Source: a virus
Reading direction: 5' to 3' (one strand)
IMG/VR virus record: IMGVR_UViG_3300009433_000015
Location: 1-38,060 of that record
Length of the DNA: 38,060 nt
The position numbers were made by a program, and so were the translations under genes. Below the pieces are notes generated by a model. It had not been told where the DNA came from, ran no database searches, and saw only the letters and a program-made list of their open reading frames with translations. Below, piece after piece: positions 1 to 6,875 of the stretch (position 1 is its first letter; every line of letters starts with the position of its first letter).

Positions 1-7
1 GGCATCG

Positions 8-25
8 GTTATTATCAATAATAAC
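8..25. promoter_or_regulatory. 18-bp palindrome (operator-like), copy 1
   Basis: GTTATTATCAATAATAAC: two 8-bp arms around a 2-bp centre. It sits just past the stop codon of the leftmost minus-strand gene, in the position of an upstream control site for the next leftward gene outside the window. It matches four other intergenic copies in bases 5097-8137. Repressor binding is inferred, not shown. Confidence 0.6.
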
Positions 26-34
26 ACAGGGTAA

Positions 35-277
35 TTAATTGTATATCCAAAATGTATGTTCATTAATACGCTTCCCAACACCAACTATAGAACCTGTCGA
101 TCTTTTATCCCAATCACAGAATGAGAGTGCCGACAGTTTTCTTCTTGCCCAATCACGCAAATCAGTTTCTGACATATATACCCCCGAAATGTCAATTTCA
201 AGAGTAAATATATCTAAACTTGTAATTTCGAACGTAGAGTTGTCTGGGTTTATCTTTACGCGATATGTTTCATTCAT
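35..277 (-). CDS. hypothetical protein, 80 aa, probably leaderless
   Basis: I do not recognise this 80-residue protein. It is a mixed alpha/beta-looking, slightly acidic cytosolic polypeptide without signal peptide or membrane segment, ending in an aromatic WIYN. The ATG at 277 has no Shine-Dalgarno sequence. A -35/-10 pair (284-312) places the expected transcription start on the ATG itself, so the mRNA may be leaderless. It forms its own transcription unit, separated from the HTH gene by two hairpins. An 18-bp palindrome follows its stop. Confidence 0.6.
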   Translation of the reverse strand: MNETYRVKINPDNSTFEITSLDIFTLEIDISGVYMSETDLRDWARRKLSALSFCDWDKRSTGSIVGVGKRINEHTFWIYN

Positions 278-283
278 GCGTAA

Positions 284-312
284 AATATAGGTTGACTGAT
301 ACTTAATTACAA
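284..312 (-). promoter_or_regulatory. sigma70-like promoter for the leftmost gene
   Basis: On the minus strand TTGTAA (312-307) and TATATT (289-284) are separated by exactly 17 bp. The expected +1 falls at about base 277, the A of the ATG of the downstream gene. Confidence 0.55.
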
Positions 313-323
313 CCTATAAATAA

Positions 324-366
324 TTTGTGTGATGTTTCTTTTTCTTTTTGCTTTGCATCACACAAA
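324..366 (-). terminator. 11-bp stem hairpin with pyrimidine/purine-tract loop
   Basis: Bases 324-334 pair perfectly with 356-366. The 21-base loop is pure pyrimidine except for two G on the plus strand. On the minus strand the stem is followed by ATTATTT. With the hairpin at 383-415 it probably ends the leftward operon before the promoter at 284-312. Confidence 0.45.
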
Positions 367-382
367 ATAAGTGGAACGATGG

Positions 383-415
383 GGGGTGCAGTTAGAGTGA
401 TGTCTACTGCACCCC
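383..415. terminator. 10-bp GC-rich hairpin, possible terminator
   Basis: Bases 383-392 (GGGGTGCAGT) pair perfectly with 406-415 around a 13-base loop. It lies 8 bp beyond the stop of the HTH gene. The T-rich side (TTATTCTTTT) is on the plus strand and the matching A-rich side precedes the stem for leftward transcripts. It may therefore act on rightward or both directions. Confidence 0.5.
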
Positions 416-423
416 TTATTCTT

Positions 424-879
424 TTATATTATTTTCCTTTCATTTCTAAGAGAGTAGCGTCTATATCGGGCAGGTACTCTCCTCGCACGATGCTTCATTT
501 CTTCTTCGATTACGTCTTCATGTGCGTACCAGTCTATCGAGTCCGTCATTTCATCAAGCAAGTCTCCTAGCTCATAACCAAGAGCCATAGCTATACGTGT
601 CTGTGCTTGAGGTGAAGGTATTGTCCTGCCATTTTCTACGTGCGAGATAGACACTTGTTTTAGATCAACTGCATCAGCTAAAATGCCTTGGGTGTATCCC
701 TTATCCTTACGTACCTTCTGTAACTGCATCCACACTAACTTACCCATTAGATCAGTAGGAATGTTACTTGGACTAAATTTAGGGGTTTCCTTCTCTTTCA
801 CGTTGTTATCGACCTTGATAACATCCCCGAGTTCATCGGGGATACTTATCCTAATAACTATTTCTATATCTCTACTCAT
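424..879 (-). CDS. XRE/Cro-type helix-turn-helix transcriptional regulator
   Basis: A 151-residue DNA-binding protein. Residues about 50-108 form an HTH_3/XRE domain: YTQGILADAVDLKQVSISHVENG is the helix-turn-helix core, with the recognition helix near residues 74-84, followed by the family's typical alanine-leucine final helix. The 45-residue N-terminal extension and the basic C-terminus (RRVPARYRRYSLR) are not part of the domain. It is the last gene of the leftward operon and overlaps the preceding gene by ATGA. The SD is GGGAGA. It is the best local candidate to bind the 18-bp palindromes, but that link is inference. The gene carries a weaker palindrome (805-822). Confidence 0.85.
   Translation of the reverse strand: MSRDIEIVIRISIPDELGDVIKVDNNVKEKETPKFSPSNIPTDLMGKLVWMQLQKVRKDKGYTQGILADAVDLKQVSISHVENGRTIPSPQAQTRIAMALGYELGDLLDEMTDSIDWYAHEDVIEEEMKHRARRVPARYRRYSLRNERKII
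805..822. promoter_or_regulatory. weak 18-bp palindrome inside the HTH gene
   Basis: GTTATCGACCTTGATAAC has 6-bp arms in the same 18-bp frame as the strong operator-like sites. Here it encodes part of a V-I-K-V-D-N stretch, so chance is possible. Confidence 0.25.
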
Positions 880-1781
880 ACTTGTCTCCCTTCTTCTGGC
901 ACAACATAGTAACAGTTACTTGCGGCCTTGAAGCCAACACCATCAATGTACTGTCCATTCTCCAAGAACGACAAAGATGAGATCTTACGTTTCTCACTTT
1001 CGTCCAGATCATCAGCATTGATCCAATGGATATGTTTGTGATCTGCCTGATACGCCTTGTGATCGAACCAATAGTCATCTGCATTGATTGGAAACCTAGC
1101 CGCCTGTTGCTCACCAAAGTACTCACGTATGTAGACAAACTTGTGCATCTTTGGACGCTTCTTAGTCTCGTTCAACTCCGACAAAGCGGTATGTATCTCC
1201 TCAATCATGACACGTACGTTGGGGTACAGAAACTCGTACCCACTGGTTAGCAAGTGACCCAACTCCTTGAACGTGTTACCTCGTTCTCGAATGTCATTAG
1301 TCATCGCATTTAGTTTGCCGTTGTATTCGTTGTCAGCTTGATAACCTACGTCACGCCAATCTCTCTTGAACGCATCGAAACTTATAGCGATATGCTCCAC
1401 AGGTGACCACGGGCGCAAATGCTTTTGAGCATTACGTACAGCCTTGTCCATGTGTAATGCAGATGCCACATGATAGTTAGATTGACCCGAACTGTACTTT
1501 TTGTTTTCGATGTTCTTAGAAACAACGTTGTACCTGTCTCCACCTGTGCCTGAGTGTGTCATATCCGAATACCCAACATAGCCAAGCGTGAAGTTATCAT
1601 TCTCACGATAGACCCACGCACTGTTTCTGTCACGAAAACACGTCTTACACTTCAGTGCTTTCTCCACAGTCTTACGAAAGCTAGTGGTCTCGAAACTTTG
1701 ATTTAGTTCACCATCACCATGAGTTTCGTAACTAAAATCCAAGTCACAGATCGGTGTGTATATTGCTTTAATTATTCCCAT
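876..1781 (-). CDS. conserved-looking hypothetical protein, 301 aa
   Basis: Function not recognised. It is a soluble 301-residue protein with one C-x2-C pair near residues 44-47 (KCKTCF). It is rich in aromatic and charged residues, including a segment with HKAYQADHKHIHWINADDLD, and has no transmembrane helix. The start has the strong SD cassette AAGGAATGAACA directly before ATG. The 3' end overlaps the HTH gene (ATGA), so the two are co-translated. It is the second-largest uncharacterised protein of the leftward operon and a likely early-function gene. Confidence 0.75.
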   Translation of the reverse strand: MGIIKAIYTPICDLDFSYETHGDGELNQSFETTSFRKTVEKALKCKTCFRDRNSAWVYRENDNFTLGYVGYSDMTHSGTGGDRYNVVSKNIENKKYSSGQSNYHVASALHMDKAVRNAQKHLRPWSPVEHIAISFDAFKRDWRDVGYQADNEYNGKLNAMTNDIRERGNTFKELGHLLTSGYEFLYPNVRVMIEEIHTALSELNETKKRPKMHKFVYIREYFGEQQAARFPINADDYWFDHKAYQADHKHIHWINADDLDESEKRKISSLSFLENGQYIDGVGFKAASNCYYVVPEEGRQV

Positions 1782-1784
1782 TGT

Positions 1785-2039
1785 TCATTCCTTTACAAGT
1801 CTTAATGCATCAGGTGCGTAGTGATATTTCTTTAGCAAGCTGTTGTGGTATACGTCACATACTTCCCAAGTACTTTCCAAAGTCCAGTCGTGACCATTAT
1901 CTGTTTGCATCCAGTGAAACGTCTCTGCCTGTTCTTTGGTTGGTTTATCAGCAATCTTGTAGGCTTCCTCTTCGTTATCGGCTTCGATAACAGCTAGGTA
2001 ACCCACGTCCATAGTGGCTGTTACTACATATCTTGGCAT
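1785..2039 (-). CDS. hypothetical protein, 84 aa
   Basis: A small acidic protein (starts MPRYVVTATMDVGYLAVIEA) with an EADNEEEAY segment and a tryptophan-rich centre. No family is recognised. An ATG in the same frame exists at 2057, but I choose 2039 because AAGGAATGAACAA lies directly upstream. The same translation-initiation cassette precedes the genes starting at 1781 and 8089. It ends 3 bp before the next gene. Confidence 0.7.
   Translation of the reverse strand: MPRYVVTATMDVGYLAVIEADNEEEAYKIADKPTKEQAETFHWMQTDNGHDWTLESTWEVCDVYHNSLLKKYHYAPDALRLVKE
1974..1991. promoter_or_regulatory. weak 18-bp palindrome inside a gene
   Basis: GTTATCGGCTTCGATAAC has 7-bp arms and the same total length as the intergenic operator-like sites. 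It encodes V-I-E-A-D-N here. It could be a decoy or internal operator, or chance. Confidence 0.25.
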
Positions 2040-2050
2040 TTGTTCATTCC

Positions 2051-2257
2051 TTACCAAGGTCTAAGTTTAGGCCGTACGATATGTGATGCGACCTCGCTTA
2101 CATCACAATGACCTTCAGTTGCATTAATTTGATCGTAGAGCGCACCGCTATCTAGTAGTACGCTCCAACAGGCGTCCTCAGTTGGAAACCAAACACTGAA
2201 CTGCATTTGGTGTTCCATCACTGAGTAGCCAATCGTTAATAGAGTAAAGTATTCCAT
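2051..2257 (-). CDS. hypothetical protein, 68 aa
   Basis: A 68-residue protein starting MEYFTLLTIGYSVMEHQMQF. No family is recognised. It is hydrophobic at the N-terminus but has no clear membrane helix. Its ATG overlaps the upstream stop (ATGA), which indicates translational coupling in the leftward operon. Confidence 0.6.
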   Translation of the reverse strand: MEYFTLLTIGYSVMEHQMQFSVWFPTEDACWSVLLDSGALYDQINATEGHCDVSEVASHIVRPKLRPW

Positions 2258-2412
2258 CAGAAGTTTGGTTCTCCATTCTCATCTATCTTCGCTATAGAGG
2301 CAGATTGCTCTGCCTCTGGTTCTTTCATCAACACATCTTTCTGCTTTTTCACCACACCTATCTGTGACAAGACGTGTTCCAGTGTGATTGGTATGGGTGC
2401 AGGAGCAGTCAC
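2257..2412 (-). CDS. small hypothetical protein, 51 aa, GTG start
   Basis: I start this frame at the GTG at 2412, which overlaps the stop of the VWA gene (GTGA) and has GGAG about 9 bp upstream. A longer ATG reading from 2505 would overlap the VWA gene by 97 bp. The product (TAPAPIPITLEHVLSQIGVV at its N-terminus) is Pro-rich at first, then helical and acidic with KKQKDVLMKEPEAEQ. Function is unknown. Its position directly after the VWA protein suggests a linked role. Confidence 0.55.
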   Translation of the reverse strand: MTAPAPIPITLEHVLSQIGVVKKQKDVLMKEPEAEQSASIAKIDENGEPNF

Positions 2413-3683
2413 CGTAAGTCTCCACTCTTTACATGGACGTGTTTGCCTACGGGCGGTACGCAAGACGGATTGTTCACGATGACCCACAATACTGGATGAT
2501 CCCAATCACCGAACCCATTCCACATTTCACCATCGGTAACAACGATAGACGCGGTAGGATTGACGTGATGTTCACGTAGGAACGGTGGCACACAGCGAAC
2601 ATCAGTACCGCCACCGCCACAAGGTTTTGTAGTATCCTCTACCTTGTCCAGTTCGTCCCTCTCATAGCGTTCGTGTCCAGACACCTTTGTATCCCAATAG
2701 ATAACGTGCAGTTCCTCCGGTGTAACGTCCATTGCGGCTTTGGCTGTTGCTCCAACCACAACCTTCAGTTCGTTAGCGCCAATAGAACCAGACATGTCGT
2801 TGGCACACACCAAGCTTTCTACTGTCTCACTGACCGTAGAGGGCATGATCATATCGTACTGCAAGTACCTACGATTAGGTTTGTTGTACGTACCGAAGTC
2901 TTTGCCCGAACAATAAGTCGTAACGAACTCACGTATCTGCTCACGGAAGTCAATCGGTGGCTTGAGCAATTCCTCAAGATGTCTTGTGCCACCAGTTCCC
3001 GCTTTTCCTGCAACGATATCGCCCTGACGTATAGCTTCATCAATCTCCTTAGCGTTCTCTTTGGCTTCCTCCACAGACATGTCCTTGGCTTTCTCAAAGT
3101 CATGCTTGTCTTGGAACCCTTGTGGTACACCACCCCCTTTGTTATTACCGTTAATAACATCGGACGGTAGCCCTGTCTTAGGATTAGTAGGCGTACGTGG
3201 CGGTTTACCTTTCTGCTTGTCATCATGCAGATCCCAGAATATCCGAGCGGTATCCCATGTGTCATCGTACTTAGGATCATACAGTGCGCCATCGATCCAG
3301 TCGATTAGATCACCATACTTAGACGTGTCACTGTACTCATGCCAGATCAGATAGTTGATATAGTAGTCCATAGACATGTTTGCCAACTCAGGGTCTATCT
3401 TCCAGAGGTGCGCCCACGTAATAAGGTGCTTCATCATCTTGTGATAGTTCTCATGTATGAGGACAAAGCGTAGTTGTGCATCGCCCAATGGATCACAGTA
3501 GCCACGACCATACCATTCGTTACGACCATCAGTGCAAGCGGTCATCATAGGATCAGCGTCATCAATCTTACGATCACCGATAATAAGTATACCTGCTAGT
3601 ATAGCCGCGTCCTTCATCAGACGCATTGTGTTCTTAGCTAGACGTTGCTCTAGCGTAAGATTAGTACTTTCTAATACAAACAT
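2409..3683 (-). CDS. DUF2201-like zinc metallopeptidase / VWA-like protein
   Basis: A 424-residue two-domain protein. Residues about 1-150 carry HENYH (77-81), a zinc-binding HExxH motif, followed by NMSMDYYIN (102-110), where D106 fits the third ligand of the putative metallopeptidase (DUF2201 N-terminal) family. Residues about 288-410 form a VWA-like fold with a complete MIDAS set: D296-x-S298-x-S300, T360 and D384 (VVTDGE). A charged linker joins them. The family typically pairs with MoxR-type AAA+ ATPases, and one is encoded just upstream. It is likely a cytosolic metal-dependent effector acting on a protein substrate. The substrate is unknown, and protease activity is predicted from motifs only. 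SD AGGAGA. Confidence 0.8.
   Translation of the reverse strand: MFVLESTNLTLEQRLAKNTMRLMKDAAILAGILIIGDRKIDDADPMMTACTDGRNEWYGRGYCDPLGDAQLRFVLIHENYHKMMKHLITWAHLWKIDPELANMSMDYYINYLIWHEYSDTSKYGDLIDWIDGALYDPKYDDTWDTARIFWDLHDDKQKGKPPRTPTNPKTGLPSDVINGNNKGGGVPQGFQDKHDFEKAKDMSVEEAKENAKEIDEAIRQGDIVAGKAGTGGTRHLEELLKPPIDFREQIREFVTTYCSGKDFGTYNKPNRRYLQYDMIMPSTVSETVESLVCANDMSGSIGANELKVVVGATAKAAMDVTPEELHVIYWDTKVSGHERYERDELDKVEDTTKPCGGGGTDVRCVPPFLREHHVNPTASIVVTDGEMWNGFGDWDHPVLWVIVNNPSCVPPVGKHVHVKSGDLR
3141..3158. promoter_or_regulatory. 18-bp palindrome inside the VWA gene
   Basis: GTTATTACCGTTAATAAC has 7-bp arms and the same length and edges as the intergenic copies. It encodes V-I-N-G-N-N in the linker of the metallopeptidase/VWA protein. 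Confidence 0.35.
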
Positions 3684-3695
3684 AGATTATTCTCC

Positions 3696-3821
3696 TTACT
3701 TTTGTACTCGTATATATTCACGAGTTATTGTGTGTTTAAAATACAAAGCTTCTTTGTCTTCGTGCATGAACATGTATAGGTCTTTCATAACTTCGAAAGC
3801 CTCTTCAAACTTCTGTCTCAT
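3696..3821 (-). CDS. microprotein, 41 aa
   Basis: A short open frame with a perfect SD (AAGGAGGT, 3 bp before the ATG). It encodes MRQKFEEAFEVMKDLYMFMH followed by a charged C-terminal half ending RVQK. It is probably an amphipathic helix and not a membrane protein. It fills the gap between the 28-aa membrane peptide and the VWA gene, and its stop overlaps the SD region of the latter. Below usual gene-calling length, but the SD and exact packing support it. Confidence 0.65.
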   Translation of the reverse strand: MRQKFEEAFEVMKDLYMFMHEDKEALYFKHTITREYIRVQK

Positions 3822-3843
3822 AGTACCTCCTTGGATTTAAATA

Positions 3844-3857
3844 CGGATTTTAATCCG
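3844..3857. other. 14-bp palindrome
   Basis: CGGATT-TT-AATCCG lies between the 28-aa and 41-aa frames. It could form a small RNA hairpin ahead of the strong SD, but the 2-base loop makes a DNA-level role equally possible. Confidence 0.3.
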
Positions 3858-3944
3858 CTAGAATATTTGGAAGTGGACACCGAGTATCCACCCCATCACC
3901 ATTAAGACTGCAAGCAGTCCGATTAATAGATCTTCACGTGTCAT
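3858..3944 (-). CDS. single-pass membrane microprotein, 28 aa
   Basis: The ATG overlaps the stop of the ATPase gene (TAATG). The peptide reads MTREDLLIGLLAVLMVMGWI then LGVHFQIF. A short charged N-terminus leads into one hydrophobic helix of about 20 residues. It is too short for routine gene finding. The coupled start and coherent transmembrane segment suggest it is translated and could anchor or gate the adjacent AAA+/VWA machinery at the membrane. Holin-like or toxin-like activity is an alternative. Confidence 0.5.
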   Translation of the reverse strand: MTREDLLIGLLAVLMVMGWILGVHFQIF

Positions 3945-5068
3945 TACACACCTGCCGATTTCTTATCAGTTGCGCGTAGATAGTTGTTTGCCATTGTGAA
4001 GTCAGTGAACTTCTTGTTCGTGACCACCGCCTGTTGACGCTTCTTGTCAAACTTGTCTGCGTACACACCATTAACGAACATACCATGCGCTTCGGCAGGT
4101 AGGCGATCCATGTAGTCCATCCACGCATCCATCCATGAACGATCAATGTTCGATAGAGTACGATACATCAACAAACATACAGCGGCCGCACTGGTAGGAA
4201 CTTTGGCAGTCTTTGGATTGTCCTTGATCTCATCCAACGAGACAAGTTGATCCGATAGAGAGAACTGAGCCTTCAAGTCCGTAGCCGCACGTTCGCCAAT
4301 ACAACCGATCAAGTTCGCTACCGTAACGTCAGGCCCGAGTTGATCACGTACCTTCAGAATGTGAGACGCGTTCTCAAGTGATCGTGGTGTGACAAACGCC
4401 CGTCTTTGTACCTTCGGATGATAGATGTACTCATTGTCATCAGGGTTCTCGTAATCAGTGAACGAGTGAAAGAGTTCGGGGTGTTCCTTCGCAAACAAAA
4501 TGATCTGTGGATCAATGTCATTATTGATAGCCCACTCCATCCACTGTATGTTCTCCCACTTCTTGACGGTAATAATACAGAAACGGTTCCGTGCATGAGG
4601 TGGTAGTAGATCACCAACGCCTTCTGCTCCGAGGTTAGTTGTACCGTACACGATACTCTCTGGATGTAATTCATAACCACCCATCTTGCGCTCGTACATC
4701 AGACAAAGTAATGCGTTCTGCACAGACTTGTTTGCCTTGCCAAACTCATCGACCATGATGATCACTGGACCGTCAATGTGTAAGCCAAGTTCTTCGTTCG
4801 CAACGAACCGAACAAACTGACCATCCCTATCCAACTCCACGAACTTCGGTAGCATGAGATCGCCCACGTCTTTGGTAGTGGCATCGCAATAGAATGTACG
4901 ATGCTTCTGGTGTTTCTCCCCGAGCGTTTTGAGTGTGGCTGATTTGCCGTTGCCAATGTCACCCTCAAGGATGAAGGTTAGTTTGTTACCCAACAACGAT
5001 ATAGAGTTAACGCAGTTGTCGAGATCTTGTGCATACATGTATGATGCAGTGTTATTAAAGTTTACCAT
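3944..5068 (-). CDS. MoxR/CbbQ-type AAA+ ATPase
   Basis: A 374-residue ATPase with one AAA+ module. Walker A GDIGNGKS is at 36-43, Walker B VIIMVDE at 102-108, sensor 1 GTTN at 142-145, arginine-finger candidates ARNR at 159-162, and a sensor-2-like TPRS at 227-230. The helix-2-insert style and small size fit the MoxR branch, whose members remodel partners through a VWA protein. The C-terminal 120 residues are family-specific. It is encoded between the DUF3150-like gene and the metallopeptidase/VWA gene. An 18-bp palindrome lies 29 bp upstream of its ATG. SD AGGAGA. Confidence 0.88.
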   Translation of the reverse strand: MVNFNNTASYMYAQDLDNCVNSISLLGNKLTFILEGDIGNGKSATLKTLGEKHQKHRTFYCDATTKDVGDLMLPKFVELDRDGQFVRFVANEELGLHIDGPVIIMVDEFGKANKSVQNALLCLMYERKMGGYELHPESIVYGTTNLGAEGVGDLLPPHARNRFCIITVKKWENIQWMEWAINNDIDPQIILFAKEHPELFHSFTDYENPDDNEYIYHPKVQRRAFVTPRSLENASHILKVRDQLGPDVTVANLIGCIGERAATDLKAQFSLSDQLVSLDEIKDNPKTAKVPTSAAAVCLLMYRTLSNIDRSWMDAWMDYMDRLPAEAHGMFVNGVYADKFDKKRQQAVVTNKKFTDFTMANNYLRATDKKSAGV

Positions 5069-5096
5069 TAGATGGTTCTCCTATGTTTTATGGTTT

Positions 5097-5114
5097 GTTA
5101 TTATTGATAATAAC
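5097..5114. promoter_or_regulatory. 18-bp palindrome (operator-like), copy 2
   Basis: GTTATTATTGATAATAAC, a perfect-arm copy in the 51-bp gap between the DUF3150-like gene and the AAA+ ATPase, 29 bp before the ATPase ATG. The spacing equals that of the copy before the gene starting at 8089. Confidence 0.65.
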
Positions 5115-5119
5115 CCCGA

Positions 5120-6055
5120 CTATATGTCGAGGTTGGGGATTGAAGCGAGGACATCATCGACCACGCTTTTAGTTTCGTCACGCTCGTAACCTTCTGCGCG
5201 TAACCCTTCATTGGTTTTATCTTTGAAGATATGTTCCAATTTGTTTGCGGCATTGACCATCTTGGCATCATTGGTGATGTTCAACGTGCGTAGCTGTGTT
5301 ACCAGTTCTTGAGCCGCAGGAACAAGTGTGTCCTTGAACGTCTGTAGCTTACCGTCCTCCTTGTAGCCCAATGCTCTAGATACACGCTCCAAACATTTGT
5401 GCGTACGTTTCCACATATCGCTGTTACTCTTCAACGCGTTTTCTTGTACCGCGCTGTGCATGTCAGACTTCATTTGCTCAAGAGCCTGTTTAGGTAGATC
5501 GCAACGTATATCCGCAGGGTCAGGTGTACCCCATGTTTTGAGACTGAAGCGATACTTAGACCGAAACGTATCCCAGTCGTAATACAGAGAGGGGTCGTGC
5601 ATGTCAGCGAAGATACGCTCCATTTCTCGCATTGCATCTGGATATGTCTGTTTAAGATCATTATCAAGGATATCGTTCATCTGATCCTGATAACCTGTCA
5701 TGGTTTCAATGTAGTCTAGATAACCTAGTGTCGGTACGATACGTAATCCACTGTCAGACCAAGTAACTGTCAGTCTTTCATGCTCACGTCTCACAAAGCC
5801 AATGAAGCTTTTTAACTTCTTGTACTCTTCCCAACCTTCGTAAAGGTTCTTGTGTACAGCCGCTGGCTTGATTGGCCTACCGCTAACGTCATGCAAAGTA
5901 AGCTTGAAAAGTTCTGCAATTTTCTGCGTAGCTTCTCTGTCCTCTCGCGTGATCGGTGGTTGACTGATATTCAACTCTACTACACATGTTGATGTTGCGA
6001 GGGATTGGTAGTCATCTACATTAATCCCAGACAAGTTTGTATCTACCATATTCAT
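5120..6055 (-). CDS. DUF3150-like protein of the MoxR/VWA module
   Basis: A 311-residue, mostly helical soluble protein. Its layout resembles DUF3150-type proteins, from memory of that family: an N-terminal V-E-L-N-I-S strand followed by a charged helix, a TVTW-D-SGLRIVP segment near residues 95-108, a tyrosine-rich helix, and a late F-S-x6-PDPADIRCDL segment near residues 170-190. Such genes commonly neighbour MoxR ATPases and VWA proteins, as here, so it is a candidate third subunit or substrate adaptor. The family call needs a profile search. SD AGGAGAG. It overlaps the upstream 60-aa gene (ATGA). Confidence 0.6.
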   Translation of the reverse strand: MNMVDTNLSGINVDDYQSLATSTCVVELNISQPPITREDREATQKIAELFKLTLHDVSGRPIKPAAVHKNLYEGWEEYKKLKSFIGFVRREHERLTVTWSDSGLRIVPTLGYLDYIETMTGYQDQMNDILDNDLKQTYPDAMREMERIFADMHDPSLYYDWDTFRSKYRFSLKTWGTPDPADIRCDLPKQALEQMKSDMHSAVQENALKSNSDMWKRTHKCLERVSRALGYKEDGKLQTFKDTLVPAAQELVTQLRTLNITNDAKMVNAANKLEHIFKDKTNEGLRAEGYERDETKSVVDDVLASIPNLDI

Positions 6056-6234
6056 GATTGCTCTCCTTCACCTTGGTAGTTGTTTAGAAAGATGCGGTCA
6101 GCCTCCAAGCTAATCACATCAGCGATATGCCTCCAGTTATTATCAGTAATAACATCAGGCACAGGTTGCTCCCTGTTAGGAAGTTCGAGCGTGATCTCAC
6201 GCATAAACTCTCGTATTACTTCTTCGTCAGTCAT
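6052..6234 (-). CDS. hypothetical protein, 60 aa
   Basis: A short acidic protein beginning MTDEEVIREFMREITLELP. It is predicted helical, and no family is recognised. It has ATGA-type overlaps with both neighbours, marking it as part of a translationally coupled string. A one-mismatch copy of the 18-bp palindrome (6136-6153) lies inside it. Confidence 0.6.
   Translation of the reverse strand: MTDEEVIREFMREITLELPNREQPVPDVITDNNWRHIADVISLEADRIFLNNYQGEGEQS
6136..6153. promoter_or_regulatory. 18-bp palindrome with one mismatch, inside a gene
   Basis: GTTATTATCAGTAATAAC differs from the consensus at one arm position. It encodes V-I-T-D-N-N. Confidence 0.4.
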
Positions 6235-6458
6235 TGTAGGTATCCATCCTCCCCTGCACTTTCGATGCTTCGTCTGATGTCATCGATAACCGCCCATGCT
6301 TCACACACAACACAGATTTCAGCGTCTTTTACGTCTTTGCGTATTGAACTATCTGGATCGTAACTATCATGGTCGCAACGATGACCATACCACATGGTGG
6401 TAAACTGGGTCAGCCGCTTCAACGACTTCTTCATTTTTTTGTAGTCCATAGGTCTCAT
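6231..6458 (-). CDS. hypothetical protein with possible metal-binding Cys/His, 75 aa
   Basis: A basic N-terminus (MRPMDYKKMKKSLKRL) is followed by HRCDH near residues 26-30 and CVVC near residues 49-52, which could chelate zinc. No family is named. It has a strong SD (AGGAGG). It overlaps the following gene and lies downstream of the palindrome at 6531-6548. Confidence 0.6.
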   Translation of the reverse strand: MRPMDYKKMKKSLKRLTQFTTMWYGHRCDHDSYDPDSSIRKDVKDAEICVVCEAWAVIDDIRRSIESAGEDGYLQ

Positions 6459-6530
6459 AGATATATCCTCCTACGATGGCGTCTGATCACAAGGATCTTA
6501 GCTGTGGTTTTTTCCATTGGTTTGTTCCCT

Positions 6531-6548
6531 GTTATTATCGATAATAAC
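6531..6548. promoter_or_regulatory. 18-bp palindrome (operator-like), copy 3
   Basis: GTTATTATCGATAATAAC, perfect arms. It abuts the stop codon of the zinc-ribbon gene and precedes the 75-aa gene by 73 bp. Confidence 0.65.
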
Positions 6549-6745
6549 TATCGACATTTTTGGTTGAGGTGTAGCAAGTCAGACTTGCGAGATATCACAG
6601 TGTAGTTACCTTTATGTAATGGTACGACACAGTGGACGACTTGACGTGCGGCGTCTTCACCACATGGCTTGCATATAGGATAGCCTAAGAGATGTCTGCG
6701 TACGTCATAGTGTGCGCCGCAATCAATGCAAATTGCTTTCTTCAT
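6548..6745 (-). CDS. small zinc-ribbon protein, 65 aa
   Basis: Two cysteine pairs, C6-x2-C9 and C25-x2-C28, in a compact N-terminal half give a zinc-ribbon or knuckle (MKKAICIDCGAHYDVRRHLL). The C-terminal half is basic and short. Nucleic-acid or polymerase binding is plausible, but the partner is unknown. It is the first gene after the leftward promoter at 6789-6817. SD AAGGAACAAACAA before ATG. Confidence 0.7.
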   Translation of the reverse strand: MKKAICIDCGAHYDVRRHLLGYPICKPCGEDAARQVVHCVVPLHKGNYTVISRKSDLLHLNQKCR

Positions 6746-6788
6746 TTGTTTGTTCCTTTTGTTTTGTCTGATTTCTAGTTAGATGAAG

Positions 6789-6817
6789 AATATAGCATAT
6801 AACATCCTAAATGTCAA
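6789..6817 (-). promoter_or_regulatory. strong sigma70-type promoter for the leftward operon
   Basis: Minus-strand TTGACA (6817-6812), a spacer of exactly 17 bp, and TATATT (6794-6789) with an extended TGC just upstream. Expected start near 6782, giving a leader of about 37 nt to the zinc-ribbon gene at 6745. Confidence 0.8.
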
Positions 6818-6875
6818 ATGATGTACAAACGTGTTCTGGTCAATCAATGTACGTCTATACGCCGAAATGTGTATT

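Noticed and set aside
2040-2057. Longer ATG start (2057) for the 84-aa gene
   Set aside because: The ATG at 2039 carries the AAGGAATGAACAA cassette, while the one at 2057 is part of the SD region.
2413-2505. Longer ATG start for the 51-aa gene
   Set aside because: It would overlap the VWA gene by 97 bp and encode a chain unlike the rest; the GTG at 2412 has an SD and a stop-start overlap.
2673-3170. Plus-strand open frame of 165 codons
   Set aside because: Shadow of the metallopeptidase/VWA gene on the minus strand; no SD, and composition is unlike a real protein.
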